This document shows, in pieces, positions 1-8,452 of a stretch of 64,000 bases of DNA. The DNA is taken from positions 76,610-140,609 of the forward strand of contig GL890583.1 in NCBI GenBank assembly GCA_000209465.1, read 5' to 3'. Origin of the DNA: Lachnospiraceae oral taxon 107 str. F0167 (GTDB lineage Bacteria > Bacillota > Clostridia > Lachnospirales > Lachnospiraceae). Numbering within the stretch: the first letter of the stretch is position 1; every line of letters begins with the position of its first letter. A program made the position numbers and the translations under genes. Below the pieces are notes generated by a model. That model made no database searches and was not told the DNA's origin. It saw nothing but the letters and a program-made list of their open reading frames with translations.

Positions 1-1
1 A

Positions 2-381
2 ACCAAAATACAAGAAAGAAAAATCATGTATAGGAAGAAAAACAAAAAAAAGTAGTTTTAGGGTAGGAAAATAAATTAAAAAAGTTGTGTGAGATGAAAC
101 AGGTAAAGTTGATAGATGGAAGAGTATGTATAGATCATATTCATATGTATATAGCAATTCCACCTAAAATAAGTGTATCGGAATTCATGTCATATTTAAA
201 AGGTAAAAGTGCATTAATGCTATTTGATAGACATCCTGAGTATAGAAATAAATGGGGCGATCGTCATTTTTGGGCAAGAGGATATTATGTATCAACAGTA
301 GGAAATGTAAATGAAGAAACAATCTTGAAATATATTAAGGAACAAGAAGAAAATGATAAGGTAGCGGACGGAAGAAAGTAG
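2..381 (+). pseudogene. IS200/IS605-family TnpA transposase relic
   Basis: From the TTG at 85 the frame reads a clear Y1-transposase core. It has an HUH-type pair in DHIHMYIAIPP, the conserved block around KGKSALMLFDRH, the segment WGDRHFWARGYYVSTVG with the tyrosine region, and a C-terminal IKEQEENDK helix. Family members are about 130-155 residues and start some 40 residues earlier. A piece of that missing N-terminus (KIQERKIMY, similar to the usual KYRRK-x-x-Y) lies in a different frame at about 5-31, and in-frame stops sit between the two. The gene is therefore frameshifted and dead. No TnpB is visible. The copy directly abuts a truncated transporter ATPase, which suggests that the element inserted into that gene. 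Confidence 0.8.
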
Positions 382-428
382 AAGAGCCTTCTTTAGGAGG
401 CTACCGATAAAAATGGTACTGCGAAATC

Positions 429-500
429 CCGCCCTTGGCGGAACCGGAGAAATACCTTGGAGGGGTTAAAATTAAACCCCCATTTGAAATGGGGGTTTTT
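429..500 (+). mobile_element. Probable right end of the IS200/IS605 relic with hairpins
   Basis: Two hairpins follow the transposase relic: CCGCC-CTT-GGCGG at 429-441, and a perfect 11-bp stem AAACCCCCATT / AATGGGGGTTT at 474-498 with a TGA loop that runs into a T tract. IS200/IS605 elements carry sub-terminal hairpins instead of terminal inverted repeats, so the second hairpin probably marks the element's end. It could also act as a terminator. Host transporter coding sequence resumes immediately after it, near 506. Confidence 0.5.
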
Positions 501-520
501 AACTTGTTTCAGAGCATAGA

Positions 521-1417
521 TTGTTCTACTTAAAAAATTTAGTAGATAAATGCTTAATAATGAAAGATGAAAAAATTGATAGAGAATTAAAGAAAAATGA
601 TATTGATAACTTGAATGATTCAGATATTAGAGCGTATAAACTTCGAACATTTAAGTTAAGTAATATTAAATATGAACTAAAGGATAATCTTATTGTTAAC
701 AAGCAAAATGCAGATTTTAAAGTGGAAAATTTATCTTTTTCCTATGATGTCAATCATTCTGTTTTGAGTAATTGTAATTTAGAAGGGAATTTTGGTGAAA
801 CAGTAGCTATAGTTGGACACAATGGAAACGGCAAAACGACATTAGGTAAAATAATGTCAGGATTACTAAAAGCAAGAAGTGGACAATTTTTTATTGAAGG
901 TAAATTTACAAAGCAAAAGAACTTATATAAAAGTGTATATTTTGTAATGCAAGATGCAGATTATCAATTATACTCCGATTCTGTTGTTTCTGAGTTAATG
1001 CTCAGTTCTATGAATAGTATTAAGCAAAATGATGAAAAAATAGAAAATGCGATAACTTTATTGAATATTTCATCATTCAGAAATAGACATCCGCAAAGCT
1101 TATCAGGAGGGCAAAAGCAGCGAGTTACTATTGCAGCTGCAATAGCTTCAAATAAAAAAATTCTGATTTTTGATGAGCCAACCAGTGGACTTGATTATGA
1201 AAATATGAAAGTCGTATCTGAAGCAATTAATACTCTTCGTAAAAAAGGAATACTGATTTTTGTTATTTCTCATGATTTAGAATTTTTAAGTAGAGTAGCA
1301 ACTAAAGCAGTTTTTATAGAAAATAATACTGTTAGCAAAAGGATCAATTTAAAGAAAAGTGATGACTTTGAAACAATAAAAAGATTTTTACTGCAGAATG
1401 AGGGATATGAAGAATGA
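521..1417 (+). pseudogene. ECF-type ABC transporter ATPase, C-terminal half of a double ATPase, 5' end lost
   Basis: This is the energising ATPase of an ECF-type importer. The second nucleotide-binding domain is complete: Walker A GHNGNGKTT (about 99-107), a Q-loop glutamine in VMQDADYQ, signature LSGGQKQR (194-201), Walker B ILIFDEP (214-220) and the H-loop histidine in ISHD (251). The first about 20 residues match the tail of a preceding ATPase domain, since reading back to 506 gives SEHRLFYLKNLVD, the H-loop of a first domain. The protein was therefore a tandem double ATPase that is now cut at that point by the IS end at about 500. The TTG at 521 is only the first available start. ATG 560 is an alternative. 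It overlaps the next gene by 4 bp. The remaining domain could still be made, but a lone half is unlikely to be fully functional. Confidence 0.8.
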
Positions 1418-2115
1418 GCAAATCTTGTAAACAAAATGGAATAAGATATGATCCAAGAATTAAGTTGTTACAAGTTTTAATTATAGGGGTTTTAGTATTT
1501 ACTTTGACCGGTAAAAAGTATGAAGTTCTACTTTTTTTGTCAGTATTTGCATATGGAATGATAAGCGGCATATACAAAACTTGTTTTAAATTTTTAGCTT
1601 TATATATAGTGTTGTTTATGGTAGCGGAAATAAGTCCATTATTTATTTCAACTACAATACACTATTTTTTCCTATGTTTTATAACATTGACACTCGCAAC
1701 TATAAATATGATTAGAACAAGTGAAATATCTGAAGTATTAGCTTCCTTGCAAAATATGAAAATTCCATATTATATAAATATTCCACTAGCTGTTATATTA
1801 AGATTTTTTCCTACTCTAAAACAGGATATTACTTGTATAAAGCAGGGAATTAAGACTAGAGGGATTGATATTTCTTTCCTTGGATTTTTAAAACATCCTT
1901 TTAAAGTTTATGAAATGATGTTGATTCCTATGTTAATGCGAATGCTATGTACTGCAACTGAGTTGTCGGCATCTGTTGAGACACGAGGACTTGGAGTTTC
2001 GTGTAAAAAAACCAGTTATGCAGAAGTCAAATTTCGTATGCTTGATATGTTATTGCTAGTAATAATGATGGTATTTTATCTAGCTATCATCATTATGAAA
2101 ATAAAAAATATTTAA
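1414..2115 (+). CDS. ECF transporter T component (CbiQ/EcfT family)
   Basis: A 233-residue integral membrane protein with about five hydrophobic segments. It has the EcfT/CbiQ cytoplasmic region containing the two short Ala-Arg-Gly-type motifs, here seen as GIKTRGID (around 151) and SVETRGLG (around 194), which couple the T subunit to the ATPases. It starts at ATG 1414, overlapping the ATPase stop by 4 bp, and lies 17 bp before the S component. The three genes are thus one ECF transport operon. The gene itself looks intact, but its ATPase partner upstream is truncated, so the complex may be non-functional unless another ATPase is shared. Confidence 0.85.
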   Translation: MSKSCKQNGIRYDPRIKLLQVLIIGVLVFTLTGKKYEVLLFLSVFAYGMISGIYKTCFKFLALYIVLFMVAEISPLFISTTIHYFFLCFITLTLATINMIRTSEISEVLASLQNMKIPYYINIPLAVILRFFPTLKQDITCIKQGIKTRGIDISFLGFLKHPFKVYEMMLIPMLMRMLCTATELSASVETRGLGVSCKKTSYAEVKFRMLDMLLLVIMMVFYLAIIIMKIKNI

Positions 2116-2132
2116 AAACAAGGAGAATAATT

Positions 2133-2714
2133 ATGGAAGAAAAAAAGAAATTTCAAATTAAAGATTTAATTATTACAGCACTAATGGTGTTATGCTCACA
2201 GGTTTTATATAGAGTGTTATCTTTTCTGTTCATATCGCCATACACAATGCTATTAGTAGTTCCGATATGGTCAATTATTGCAGCAATTGCCTATTTCTTA
2301 GTACCGATAAAAACAAAAAATCCATGGATGATTTTATTATTTTGTGTACTTACAAGCATTATAGGTTTTTATCCACCATATATCATTAGTTGTATATTTG
2401 CCGGGATTATAGCTATGTTGATTGCAAGAACAAAAGGGGTTGGCAATTATAAAGGATTAACAATTGGATATATGATATTTTGTGTTCTTGCCGGCTTTGG
2501 TGGAATGTATGTACCATTTCTTTTTTATGCAGATCAAACACTTAAATCTTATGAAAAAATGTTTGGGAGCGAATATTTAGGTACATTAACTAAAATTATT
2601 TCTCCTATGACTACAGTAATGATGCTTATTTTAATAGCTATTTGCGGATTGATTGGAGCAGTGATTTCCAAGAAATTATTGAAGAAGCATTTTGAAAAAG
2701 CAGGAGTGATTTAA
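2133..2714 (+). CDS. ECF transporter S component, MptD/Trep_Strep type
   Basis: A 193-residue hydrophobic protein with about six membrane segments and a short charged N-terminus (MEEKKKFQIKDLIITALMV). This is the layout of the putative substrate-specific ECF subunits of the Trep_Strep/MptD family. The AAGGAG-like site before ATG 2133 supports the start. It follows the T component by 17 bp and closes the transporter operon. The substrate cannot be read from the sequence. Confidence 0.75.
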   Translation: MEEKKKFQIKDLIITALMVLCSQVLYRVLSFLFISPYTMLLVVPIWSIIAAIAYFLVPIKTKNPWMILLFCVLTSIIGFYPPYIISCIFAGIIAMLIARTKGVGNYKGLTIGYMIFCVLAGFGGMYVPFLFYADQTLKSYEKMFGSEYLGTLTKIISPMTTVMMLILIAICGLIGAVISKKLLKKHFEKAGVI

Positions 2715-2766
2715 TCAATCTTTGTTTGTGAGGGAAAAAATGGATTAAATAATGGAGGTAATTGAA

Positions 2767-2931
2767 ATGTATTATTTAGGGTCTGTTATTCATATAGAAA
2801 AAACAATAGACCTTTTTGATACTGGTAATTATCATAAAAAATCAAATTTAAAATATAAGGAAAGAGCAAGTTTCTTTCATTTTAGAGGACTTATTATGCC
2901 TATGTGCAGAAGTCCTCCTTTTTTTGTCTAA
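2767..2931 (+). CDS. Possible small protein of unknown function (54 aa)
   Basis: A short open frame, MYYLGSVIHIEKTIDLFD at its start, preceded by GGAGG with 7-8 bp spacing. No family recognised. Its 3' end runs through a strong terminator hairpin (2885-2925), which argues that the coding part may be fortuitous or that this is a leader peptide. It lies just upstream of the conjugative-element sigma-like gene. Confidence 0.3.
   Translation: MYYLGSVIHIEKTIDLFDTGNYHKKSNLKYKERASFFHFRGLIMPMCRSPPFFV
2885..2925 (+). terminator. Intrinsic terminator/attenuator
   Basis: Perfect 8-bp stem GAGGACTT (2885-2892) / AAGTCCTC (2910-2917) followed by a run of seven T. It lies 40 bp before the sigma-like gene, so it either ends the upstream small transcript or attenuates entry into that gene. 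Confidence 0.75.
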
Positions 2932-2964
2932 AAACGCAGATAAAAAAGTAATGGAGGAAATAAA

Positions 2965-3312
2965 ATGCCAAAAGAATATTACCTTTATGTTAACGGACAA
3001 AGGGTTAAAGTCAGCGAGCAGATATATAAAGTCTACTGGCGAGAAAAAGAACACGAAAAGTATTTAGAGCAAGTGGACAAGAAAAACCACTTGCTCTTTT
3101 TTTCATCATTGGATCATGACGGACACTTTGTAGACAATATTGTTGATGAAAGTGTTGATGTAGAAAAGATCGTTGAAACACAGATGATGATTGAAGCCGT
3201 TAGAAATGCTATATCAAGACTTAATGCAGAAGAAAAGGATATTATTGAACGCTTGTATTTCAATGATGAAGGGGTAACACTGCTTGTACGAGCTGAGGCA
3301 TCAGCGAAGTAG
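2965..3312 (+). pseudogene. Sigma-70-like protein of a conjugative element (Tn916/Tn1549 type), C-terminus lost
   Basis: The first about 100 residues (MPKEYYLYVNGQRVKVSEQ, then YKVYWREKEHEKYLEQ and NAISRLNAEEKDIIERLYF) match the small sigma-factor-like proteins carried by integrative conjugative elements of Firmicutes. Those proteins then continue into a C-terminal helix-turn-helix of about 30 residues. Here, right after YFNDE, the sequence changes to GVTLLVRAEASAK and stops, so the helix-turn-helix is missing and the product should not bind DNA. No other conjugation genes or integrase are visible, so this is a solitary relic. The start is ATG 2965 with GGAGG upstream. Confidence 0.75.
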
Positions 3313-3837
3313 AAATAGAATAGTAGTTTTATTCTTACAGAAAATCTAGCAATTTTATAGTAAGTATTACGATCTGACAAGAGTCAAAAACTTCTTAGAA
3401 TATCATTTTAGTTAACGATTAAAATTCTTAGTTTAGAAAATAAAATGGTTTTTAATGAGCTAATTATGTGCTAGTTATTGGACAAAATAATTAGCACATA
3501 AGAATGGAAAAATTGCTTTCAATTTTTAGATAGACTGAGGTAGAGTTGTAAGCGACTTTGACCGAATGGTTAAGGTCTTTTTGTGGTTTTAGTGGTATAA
3601 TAAACAATATGAATAAGCTGTTTTGGGAGGACGAAATGACTGATAGTAAAAAGTGAAAAAAGTTGAAATAGACTCTATAAAAATTGCCTTATAGAGCGCA
3701 ACAAACCTCTCTGAGAAGATAAAATTGGGACAAAATACTGTAGCTATTATAATTTTGATGAGTATGATTATTGGGAAGAAATTATAGAGACTTTAGAGAC
3801 TGACAGATTAAAATAAATTTATGAGAGAGTTGAAGGT
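3313..3837. other. Gene-poor stretch with a long hairpin and a coding relic
   Basis: 525 bp without an intact gene. It holds the 16-bp inverted repeat listed separately. It also holds a start-less open fragment ending at about 3815 that reads GTKYCSYYNFDEYDYWEEII then ETLETDRLK, which looks like the tail of a decayed gene. Several short frames in between are interrupted by stops. The following gene's ribosome site (GAGAGTTGAAGG) lies at its end. Confidence 0.5.
3464..3501. repeat. Long near-perfect inverted repeat
   Basis: TTATGTGCTAGTTATT (3464-3479) and AATAATTAGCACATAA (3486-3501) form a 16-bp stem with one mismatch around a 6-base loop. No T tract follows, so it is not a classical terminator. 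It could be the end of a lost mobile element or a protein-binding site. Confidence 0.6.
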
Positions 3838-5133
3838 ATGAAGTTTAATAAAATATATAAAATTATCTTGTTGCTTATAGCGATAGTATTATTAATATTT
3901 TTTTGGCAAGTTATAGTGAATTTTGTTGTTTCTACTAATTTAGAAGTTTCGCAAGGGAATCTATTTGCATTAACTATTATATTTTATTTAGAAATAATCT
4001 GTATATTAGTGATATATGATTTAGTAATTATTAAGTTATATATGGGAGTAAGTTCTTGTTTGAGTAAACTAGGTCAATGGGCTATAAGAACGAAAAAGGT
4101 GAGTATTGCACTTTACACAATTAGATTAAATTATTATTTGTTAAGACTAAGTATATTATTACGTGTAGGTTGGGTAACTTATGGTAGCTCTGAAAAAAAT
4201 TCAGTCTGGATAGGGATATCTAAACTCTCCTTGACTAAGCTATTGCTTAATATATTTAGATTTATAATAAGCATACCTATGTTCTTGGCATTTTTGTCTG
4301 CTTGTTTCTCTTTGAAGATATTGAAAGGAGATATTGTCTATTATTTGCATAAGCTTCAAGAATTTCTAAGAGATATTTTGCAAATAAAAGTAAATATTAG
4401 TGATATCTTTTCAAGGTTACCAGCCCTTGCAGCTTTGATTACGATATTACCAAGTCTCTTCTTCTTCTATTTCTATAGTCAAAAACGTTATGTTCGAAAA
4501 ATAATTGATAAGGAAAATAGTCAATATTTTGAAGAAGTTGTCTTGTTGTACGAAAAATTATTAATTTGGATTGATAATCATATTTATAAATTATCTGAGA
4601 ATTTTAATTATGTAATTAAATGTCAAGATTCAATTGTTGAGATATTTTTAAAAAAAGAGGTTCCTAACTATATATCATTAGCTGAGCAGCAGTATTATAT
4701 ACCTGGAGATATTGAGACATTTAGATTTGTTGAGATCACTGATTTGACTGAGTTTCTAGAAATTATGAGTAAATTGTCTAGTGATAGATTAAGGAAATAT
4801 ACACGAATATTTTCAGTTAAACGATTTGATATTTGGCGTCTTTATCTTCTTGATTTTCCTTTATTAAATGAAGAAGAAAAAATCGAAAGATCTTTCTATA
4901 CTAAAAAAGGGATGGGTTCTAAACTGGATAATCGTGTTACTTCTTCGTGTGACTTTACTCAAGAGCAAATTGAGAAGAGGAGGAGAGAGGAACTGTCCAG
5001 ATTATCCTGGTCTATTTATGATGAATTGGAGTTGCTATACAGGTTTAAGAGAGTAAGCGATTCGTTAAGAAAATATCTTTATTTTTCAAGAACAGAGCGA
5101 CTGCTTCTAAAAGCATTAAATAAAGATAAATAA
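3838..5133 (+). CDS. Membrane protein of unknown function (431 aa)
   Basis: No family recognised. The N-terminal half has about four or five hydrophobic segments (around residues 7-30, 42-68, 138-162 and 200-218). The C-terminal half (about 225-431) is hydrophilic and charged, rich in Lys/Glu/Leu helices such as EEVVLLYEKLLIWIDNH and ELELLYRFKRVSDSLRKYL, and probably faces the cytoplasm as a coiled helical domain. It is very A/T-rich and flanked by mobile-element debris, which suggests horizontal acquisition. It stands alone with its own ribosome site. The start is ATG 3838. Confidence 0.6.
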   Translation: MKFNKIYKIILLLIAIVLLIFFWQVIVNFVVSTNLEVSQGNLFALTIIFYLEIICILVIYDLVIIKLYMGVSSCLSKLGQWAIRTKKVSIALYTIRLNYYLLRLSILLRVGWVTYGSSEKNSVWIGISKLSLTKLLLNIFRFIISIPMFLAFLSACFSLKILKGDIVYYLHKLQEFLRDILQIKVNISDIFSRLPALAALITILPSLFFFYFYSQKRYVRKIIDKENSQYFEEVVLLYEKLLIWIDNHIYKLSENFNYVIKCQDSIVEIFLKKEVPNYISLAEQQYYIPGDIETFRFVEITDLTEFLEIMSKLSSDRLRKYTRIFSVKRFDIWRLYLLDFPLLNEEEKIERSFYTKKGMGSKLDNRVTSSCDFTQEQIEKRRREELSRLSWSIYDELELLYRFKRVSDSLRKYLYFSRTERLLLKALNKDK

Positions 5134-5377
5134 ATTCATTCCATAGTATTATTCTAAATTACCAATTACATTTCGTTTGATGGTATAGGTAGGTACTATC
5201 AGCACATGTGGAGGCATTACGCCTATACACACTAAATTCTCTACCTATTTTGTGGTGAAGAGTTTAATACTTTGTTTTAATTGCAATTTTTACGTAAAGG
5301 ATCTTGCACTGTTTTCAGCTGTAGCAGGTCGCAGAGATTTTACCGCAGAGATTTTAACTACTCCTACAGATTGCAAT

Positions 5378-5432
5378 AGGTTGAATTTAACCTAATTATA
5401 CGATATAATAAAAACATTAAATAGACAGGAGG
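5378..5432 (+). promoter_or_regulatory. Promoter and operator of the phd-doc module
   Basis: -35 TTGAAT (5381-5386), a 17-bp spacer, and -10 TATAAT (5404-5409). A near-perfect palindrome AGGTTGAATTTAACCT (5378-5393) overlaps the -35, as expected for Phd autoregulation. The AGGAGG ribosome site at 5427-5432 sits 8 bp before ATG 5441. Further upstream (5134-5377) no gene is seen. The only notable item is a direct repeat of GCAGAGATTTTA around 5332-5357. Confidence 0.7.
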
Positions 5433-5440
5433 TTATATCA

Positions 5441-5683
5441 ATGAATGTGGATACTGAAAATCTGGTTTCAATTACGGAAGCAAACCGGAACTTTTCCCGT
5501 GTAGCTCGTATGGTCGATGAGAAAGGTTCAGTAATTATTCTTAAAAACAATTCTCCGCGGTACCTTTTGATTGAGTTTAATCAGGCACAGAGAGAACAGA
5601 CTGCATCTGATGAAGATATTCTTGCACTGTCAAAGCGTCTCATTGAAAAGAACCGCGAGGCGTATGAGGTGCTTGCCAAATGA
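5441..5683 (+). CDS. phd: Phd/YefM-family antitoxin
   Basis: An 80-residue antitoxin with the Phd/YefM DNA-binding N-terminus (SITEANRNFSRVARMVDEKG, then SVIILKNNSPRYLLIEF) and an acidic C-terminal helix that would cover the Doc active site. Length is normal for the family. ATG 5441 follows a good AGGAGG site. Its stop overlaps the doc start (ATGA), so the pair is one operon. It appears intact although its toxin is interrupted, so it may persist only as an autoregulator or as protection against related toxins. Confidence 0.85.
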   Translation: MNVDTENLVSITEANRNFSRVARMVDEKGSVIILKNNSPRYLLIEFNQAQREQTASDEDILALSKRLIEKNREAYEVLAK

Positions 5684-6057
5684 TTATTCTCTCCAAGGAA
5701 CAGGTCATTCTTCTACATGCTCAGCTGATAGCAGAAACAGGAGGTGCTAAAGGAGTCCGAGACGAGGGACTACTTGAATCGGCGCTCTATGCACCGTTCT
5801 AGTCATTTGGTGACAGAGATATATATCCGTCCATTCAGCAAAAGGCGGCACGTTTTGGCATAGGACTTACAAAGAATCATGCCTTTATTGATGGAAATAA
5901 GCGTATTGGGGCACATGCAATGCTTATATTTCTTGCGCTTAACAAGATTGAACTAAGCTATACACAGCATGATTTGTCAGACACATTTTTGAAAATAGCT
6001 GCAGGAGTCTTTTCTTTTGGTGATCTGTTGAAATGGATACTTGATCATCAGGTCTGA
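5680..6057 (+). pseudogene. doc: Doc (death-on-curing) toxin with an in-frame stop
   Basis: Reading from ATG 5680 gives a full-length Doc/Fic-fold protein of about 125 residues (MIILSKEQVILLHAQLIAET ... KWILDHQV). The signature NHAFIDGNKRIGAHAM matches Doc H-x-F-x-D-G-N-K-R. The frame is intact except for TAG at 5800-5802 (codon 41), in the conserved stretch ALYAPF-stop-SFG where a glutamine (CAG) would be expected. One C-to-T change explains it. Doc kinase-like activity on EF-Tu needs the Fic motif, which lies after the stop, so the gene should be inactive unless the stop is suppressed. Confidence 0.85.
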
Positions 6058-6522
6058 TTACAGCATCAGGCCTTCTACTGTAGGACTTAATTAGCTTATC
6101 AATGTCAGAAATGTTAAACTCTACCAATAAATACACAAGAGCATTTGAAGAAGGAGTGCCGGTCAGTAATTCGATGTTTGTATTGGCAAAAGAATAAGGA
6201 AAAATCTTAAAAATTGAAAAAATAGAATAGAATAATGAATTAAAATAAAAGCTTAGATATAAATATTTGTCGGTGTGGTATTTAGGACTGCACCGGCTCT
6301 TCTTTTGTTCGGATATCGACTTTTCGGATCTTTTGGCGACCTCATCTGCTTCATCCGGTTTATGCTCGATATCGTCTGTGAGTGCAGAGTCTTGTTCAAC
6401 ACTATTTCTAAAATCAGATACGGGACAAATATTAATCATAATGCAATTTCCTTTTAATCATTATTTTATCATAAAAACAATATAGAGCGGCCGAAACCGC
6501 TATGACTTATTCGGGAGGTATC
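6058..6522. other. Decayed region with small gene fragments
   Basis: About 465 bp with no convincing intact gene. On the plus strand 6103-6198 encodes a 31-residue fragment (MSEMLNSTNKYTRAFEEGVP ...) with no clear ribosome site. On the minus strand, an ATG at 6439 preceded by AAAAGGA begins MINICPVSDFRN, which resembles the N-terminus of Phd/YefM antitoxins for about 12 residues. It then runs into low-complexity sequence, so it is best taken as a truncated antitoxin start. The ribosome site of the next gene (GGGAGG) is at 6513-6518. Confidence 0.45.
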
Positions 6523-7059
6523 GTGAAAGTAATTATTATGCGACATTCAAGGGTAAAATATATATGGAAAAAATGGTATACCTCAGACGAATTTGATAAA
6601 GCCTGCAAAGAATACGATAGGGCTTTTGTCGAACACACTGAGCAAAACTTTCCTGATTTTAATTATAAAAATATTTATATAAGTTCACTGTCAAGAAGTA
6701 AAGAGACTGCTATAAATATATTTGGACAAGCTTACCTTAGACAAACGGAGTTGATAGATGAAGTGGCTTTAAGGTCAGCTTTTGATTCAAAGATTAGATT
6801 ACCATTGTGGTTTTGGAATTTTGCGGGACGAATTCAGTGGCTTTTTAATATTGAAAGACAGAGTGAAGGCAGATTTAATACTAAAAAACGTGCAAAAAGT
6901 TTTGTAAATATGCTTTGTAGGGATGGAAAAGATGCTATAGTCATAACACATGGATTTTTTATGCATACTTTATTGAATGCCTTTAAAAATAATGGTTTTA
7001 GGTATGATAAAGCAAATGTACATTATAAAACCGGAAGTTATGTTGTGGTAGAGAAATAA
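6523..7059 (+). CDS. Histidine phosphatase superfamily protein
   Basis: A phosphoglycerate-mutase-like phosphatase. The catalytic RH motif is at the N-terminus (VKVIIMRHSRVKY), followed by the second basic patch SSLSRSKETA and the C-terminal VITHGFFM containing the second catalytic histidine. At about 178 residues it is a compact member. The GTG at 6523 is preferred because the GGGAGG site lies just upstream. An ATG at 6502 would place that site inside the gene. The substrate is unknown. It is a solitary gene in an accessory zone. Confidence 0.75.
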   Translation: MKVIIMRHSRVKYIWKKWYTSDEFDKACKEYDRAFVEHTEQNFPDFNYKNIYISSLSRSKETAINIFGQAYLRQTELIDEVALRSAFDSKIRLPLWFWNFAGRIQWLFNIERQSEGRFNTKKRAKSFVNMLCRDGKDAIVITHGFFMHTLLNAFKNNGFRYDKANVHYKTGSYVVVEK

Positions 7060-7214
7060 TTAGTACAAATGAAATTTTCTGTATTATATATTTCGGCTTT
7101 TACTTTTACAAGAGTGAAAATCCTATCAGAAAGGGACTTTTTATACATAAACACATGAATTGTATCGTGATAATGGTATTTACAGCTATAAGTAGTTATC
7201 TTTCACCATAAGTA

Positions 7215-7418
7215 TTATATTTCCTCTATTGATTTTATTTCAGATTCGTCCAGTTCTATTCCCGATCGTGCAGCCTTACTTGAAATTATTCCAATGCTGT
7301 CAAGATACGGTTCTTCATTTTCTTCTGCTGTGCAAAACATGTTAACATAACCCACTACGGTCTCACCATATATGGTCTCAACTCTTACATGTTTAAACAA
7401 ATACTTTTCTAAATCCAT
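7215..7418 (-). CDS. Small conserved hypothetical protein (67 aa)
   Basis: Reads MDLEKYLFKHVRVETIYGET and ends ELDESEIKSIEEI. The pattern (short beta strands, a 'K.VRV....G....G.V' core and a terminal 'ESEIKSIE') resembles small Sm/LSM-like barrel proteins common in Firmicutes. AGGAG lies 6 bp before the start codon (reading from 7418). A decayed reading frame just upstream on the same strand overlaps its start by a few bases, so it was probably the second gene of a small operon. Confidence 0.55.
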   Translation of the reverse strand: MDLEKYLFKHVRVETIYGETVVGYVNMFCTAEENEEPYLDSIGIISSKAARSGIELDESEIKSIEEI

Positions 7419-7798
7419 TCGTTTCTCCTGAGCGGAACTGCATGCGTTCTCTTTTTTGAATAATGAATGACAAATCTATTTGTCTCTGATTGTTTTTCAA
7501 CCATAGCATAGCCTATGTTATTTTCTATTTCAATTATTTCCTTAATGTGACTGATTTTTATTTGCACAAAATCTGTTCCATGCGGTTTTTTGCATTTTTG
7601 TAATCAAGTATTTTTGTAATACGTGTGTTTAATTTTTCTACACAGTATAACGAGCCTAAAAAGGAGTATGATATCCGTTATATGCCTGACTTGTTTTTTT
7701 GCAGATTCTTGGGAGAAATTGGGACAGATTAGAGCATATATTGAAAGAATGAAGGCTAAGTTCAATGCCTTGATTATTTCTGAAAAAGGTCAAGAATA
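7419..7798. other. Decayed gene fragments upstream of the AbiE module
   Basis: On the minus strand about 7413-7605 has an open but start-less frame (GTDFVQIKISHIKEIIEI, YAMVEKQSETNRFVIHY) that appears to continue upstream in another frame (RITKILDYKNAKNRMEQIL) to about 7650, consistent with one frameshift. It ends by overlapping the start of the small gene at 7418. On the plus strand 7701-7802 encodes a second start-less tail (WEKLGQIRAYIERMKAKFNA). Neither is recognisable. Confidence 0.4.
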
Positions 7799-7827
7799 TT
7801 GACTTTTGTTCTTATAAATACTACAAT
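7799..7827 (+). promoter_or_regulatory. Promoter of the abiE module
   Basis: -35 TTGACT (7799-7804), a 17-bp spacer and -10 TACAAT (7822-7827), about 25 bp before the antitoxin start. A ribosome site (AAAGGCGG) follows at about 7837-7844. Confidence 0.65.
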
Positions 7828-7852
7828 TTAAGAAGAAAAGGCGGTGATAAAA

Positions 7853-8452
7853 ATGAGTAAACGAGAACTTCTGCTAAGAAAAATAAAAGAAAATAATGGG
7901 ATTATAACTACTAAAGAAGCCTTAAATCTTGGTATTCATAAGGATATACTGAAAGAATTAACTATAAAAGAAGAACTTGAAAAAATAGCTAACGGACTCT
8001 ATGTACTTCCGGGTGAGAATATTGATGAGTATCTTTATTTCTCATATAGAATACCCAAAGGTATTTTTTCTCACAAAACAGCAGCGTATTTACAAGGATT
8101 ATCAACAAGAATGCCCCTTGTTTATGTGATGAGTGTAAAGGTAGGAGATAATGTCAGCAGAGTTAAGTCGGCAAGAGATAATATTGTTTTTAAGTATGTA
8201 AAAAAAGATTATTATGATATTGGGAAAATAACTATAGCCGGTCCTTTTGGCAGAGAAATATCAGTGTATGACAAAGAAAGAACCATACTTGATATTATCA
8301 AAGATAAGGACAGAATAGATGCACAAGTATTTAGCGAAGCGATGAAATCTTACTTTGCAGGTAAGGAGAAAAATTTATTAAAACTATCGAAGTATGCTGT
8401 TAAGATGAATATGGAGCAAGCTTTAAATCGATATACGGAGGTGCTACTATGA
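7853..8452 (+). CDS. abiEi: AbiEi-family antitoxin / transcriptional regulator
   Basis: A type IV antitoxin. The N-terminal winged helix-turn-helix (MSKRELLLRKIKENNGIIT, then TKEALNLGI) is followed by the AbiEi C-terminal region (KGIFSHKTAAYLQGLSTRMP and later IAGPFGREISVYDKERTILD). It regulates its own operon and neutralises the AbiEii nucleotidyltransferase. ATG 7853 is preferred over GTG 7844 because of spacing to the ribosome site. It overlaps abiEii by 4 bp. It looks intact. Confidence 0.8.
   Translation: MSKRELLLRKIKENNGIITTKEALNLGIHKDILKELTIKEELEKIANGLYVLPGENIDEYLYFSYRIPKGIFSHKTAAYLQGLSTRMPLVYVMSVKVGDNVSRVKSARDNIVFKYVKKDYYDIGKITIAGPFGREISVYDKERTILDIIKDKDRIDAQVFSEAMKSYFAGKEKNLLKLSKYAVKMNMEQALNRYTEVLL

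Noticed and set aside
5939-6439. 166-residue minus-strand open frame
   Set aside because: Apart from about 12 antitoxin-like residues it is low-complexity and antisense to the 3' end of doc, so it is treated as a fragment, not a gene.
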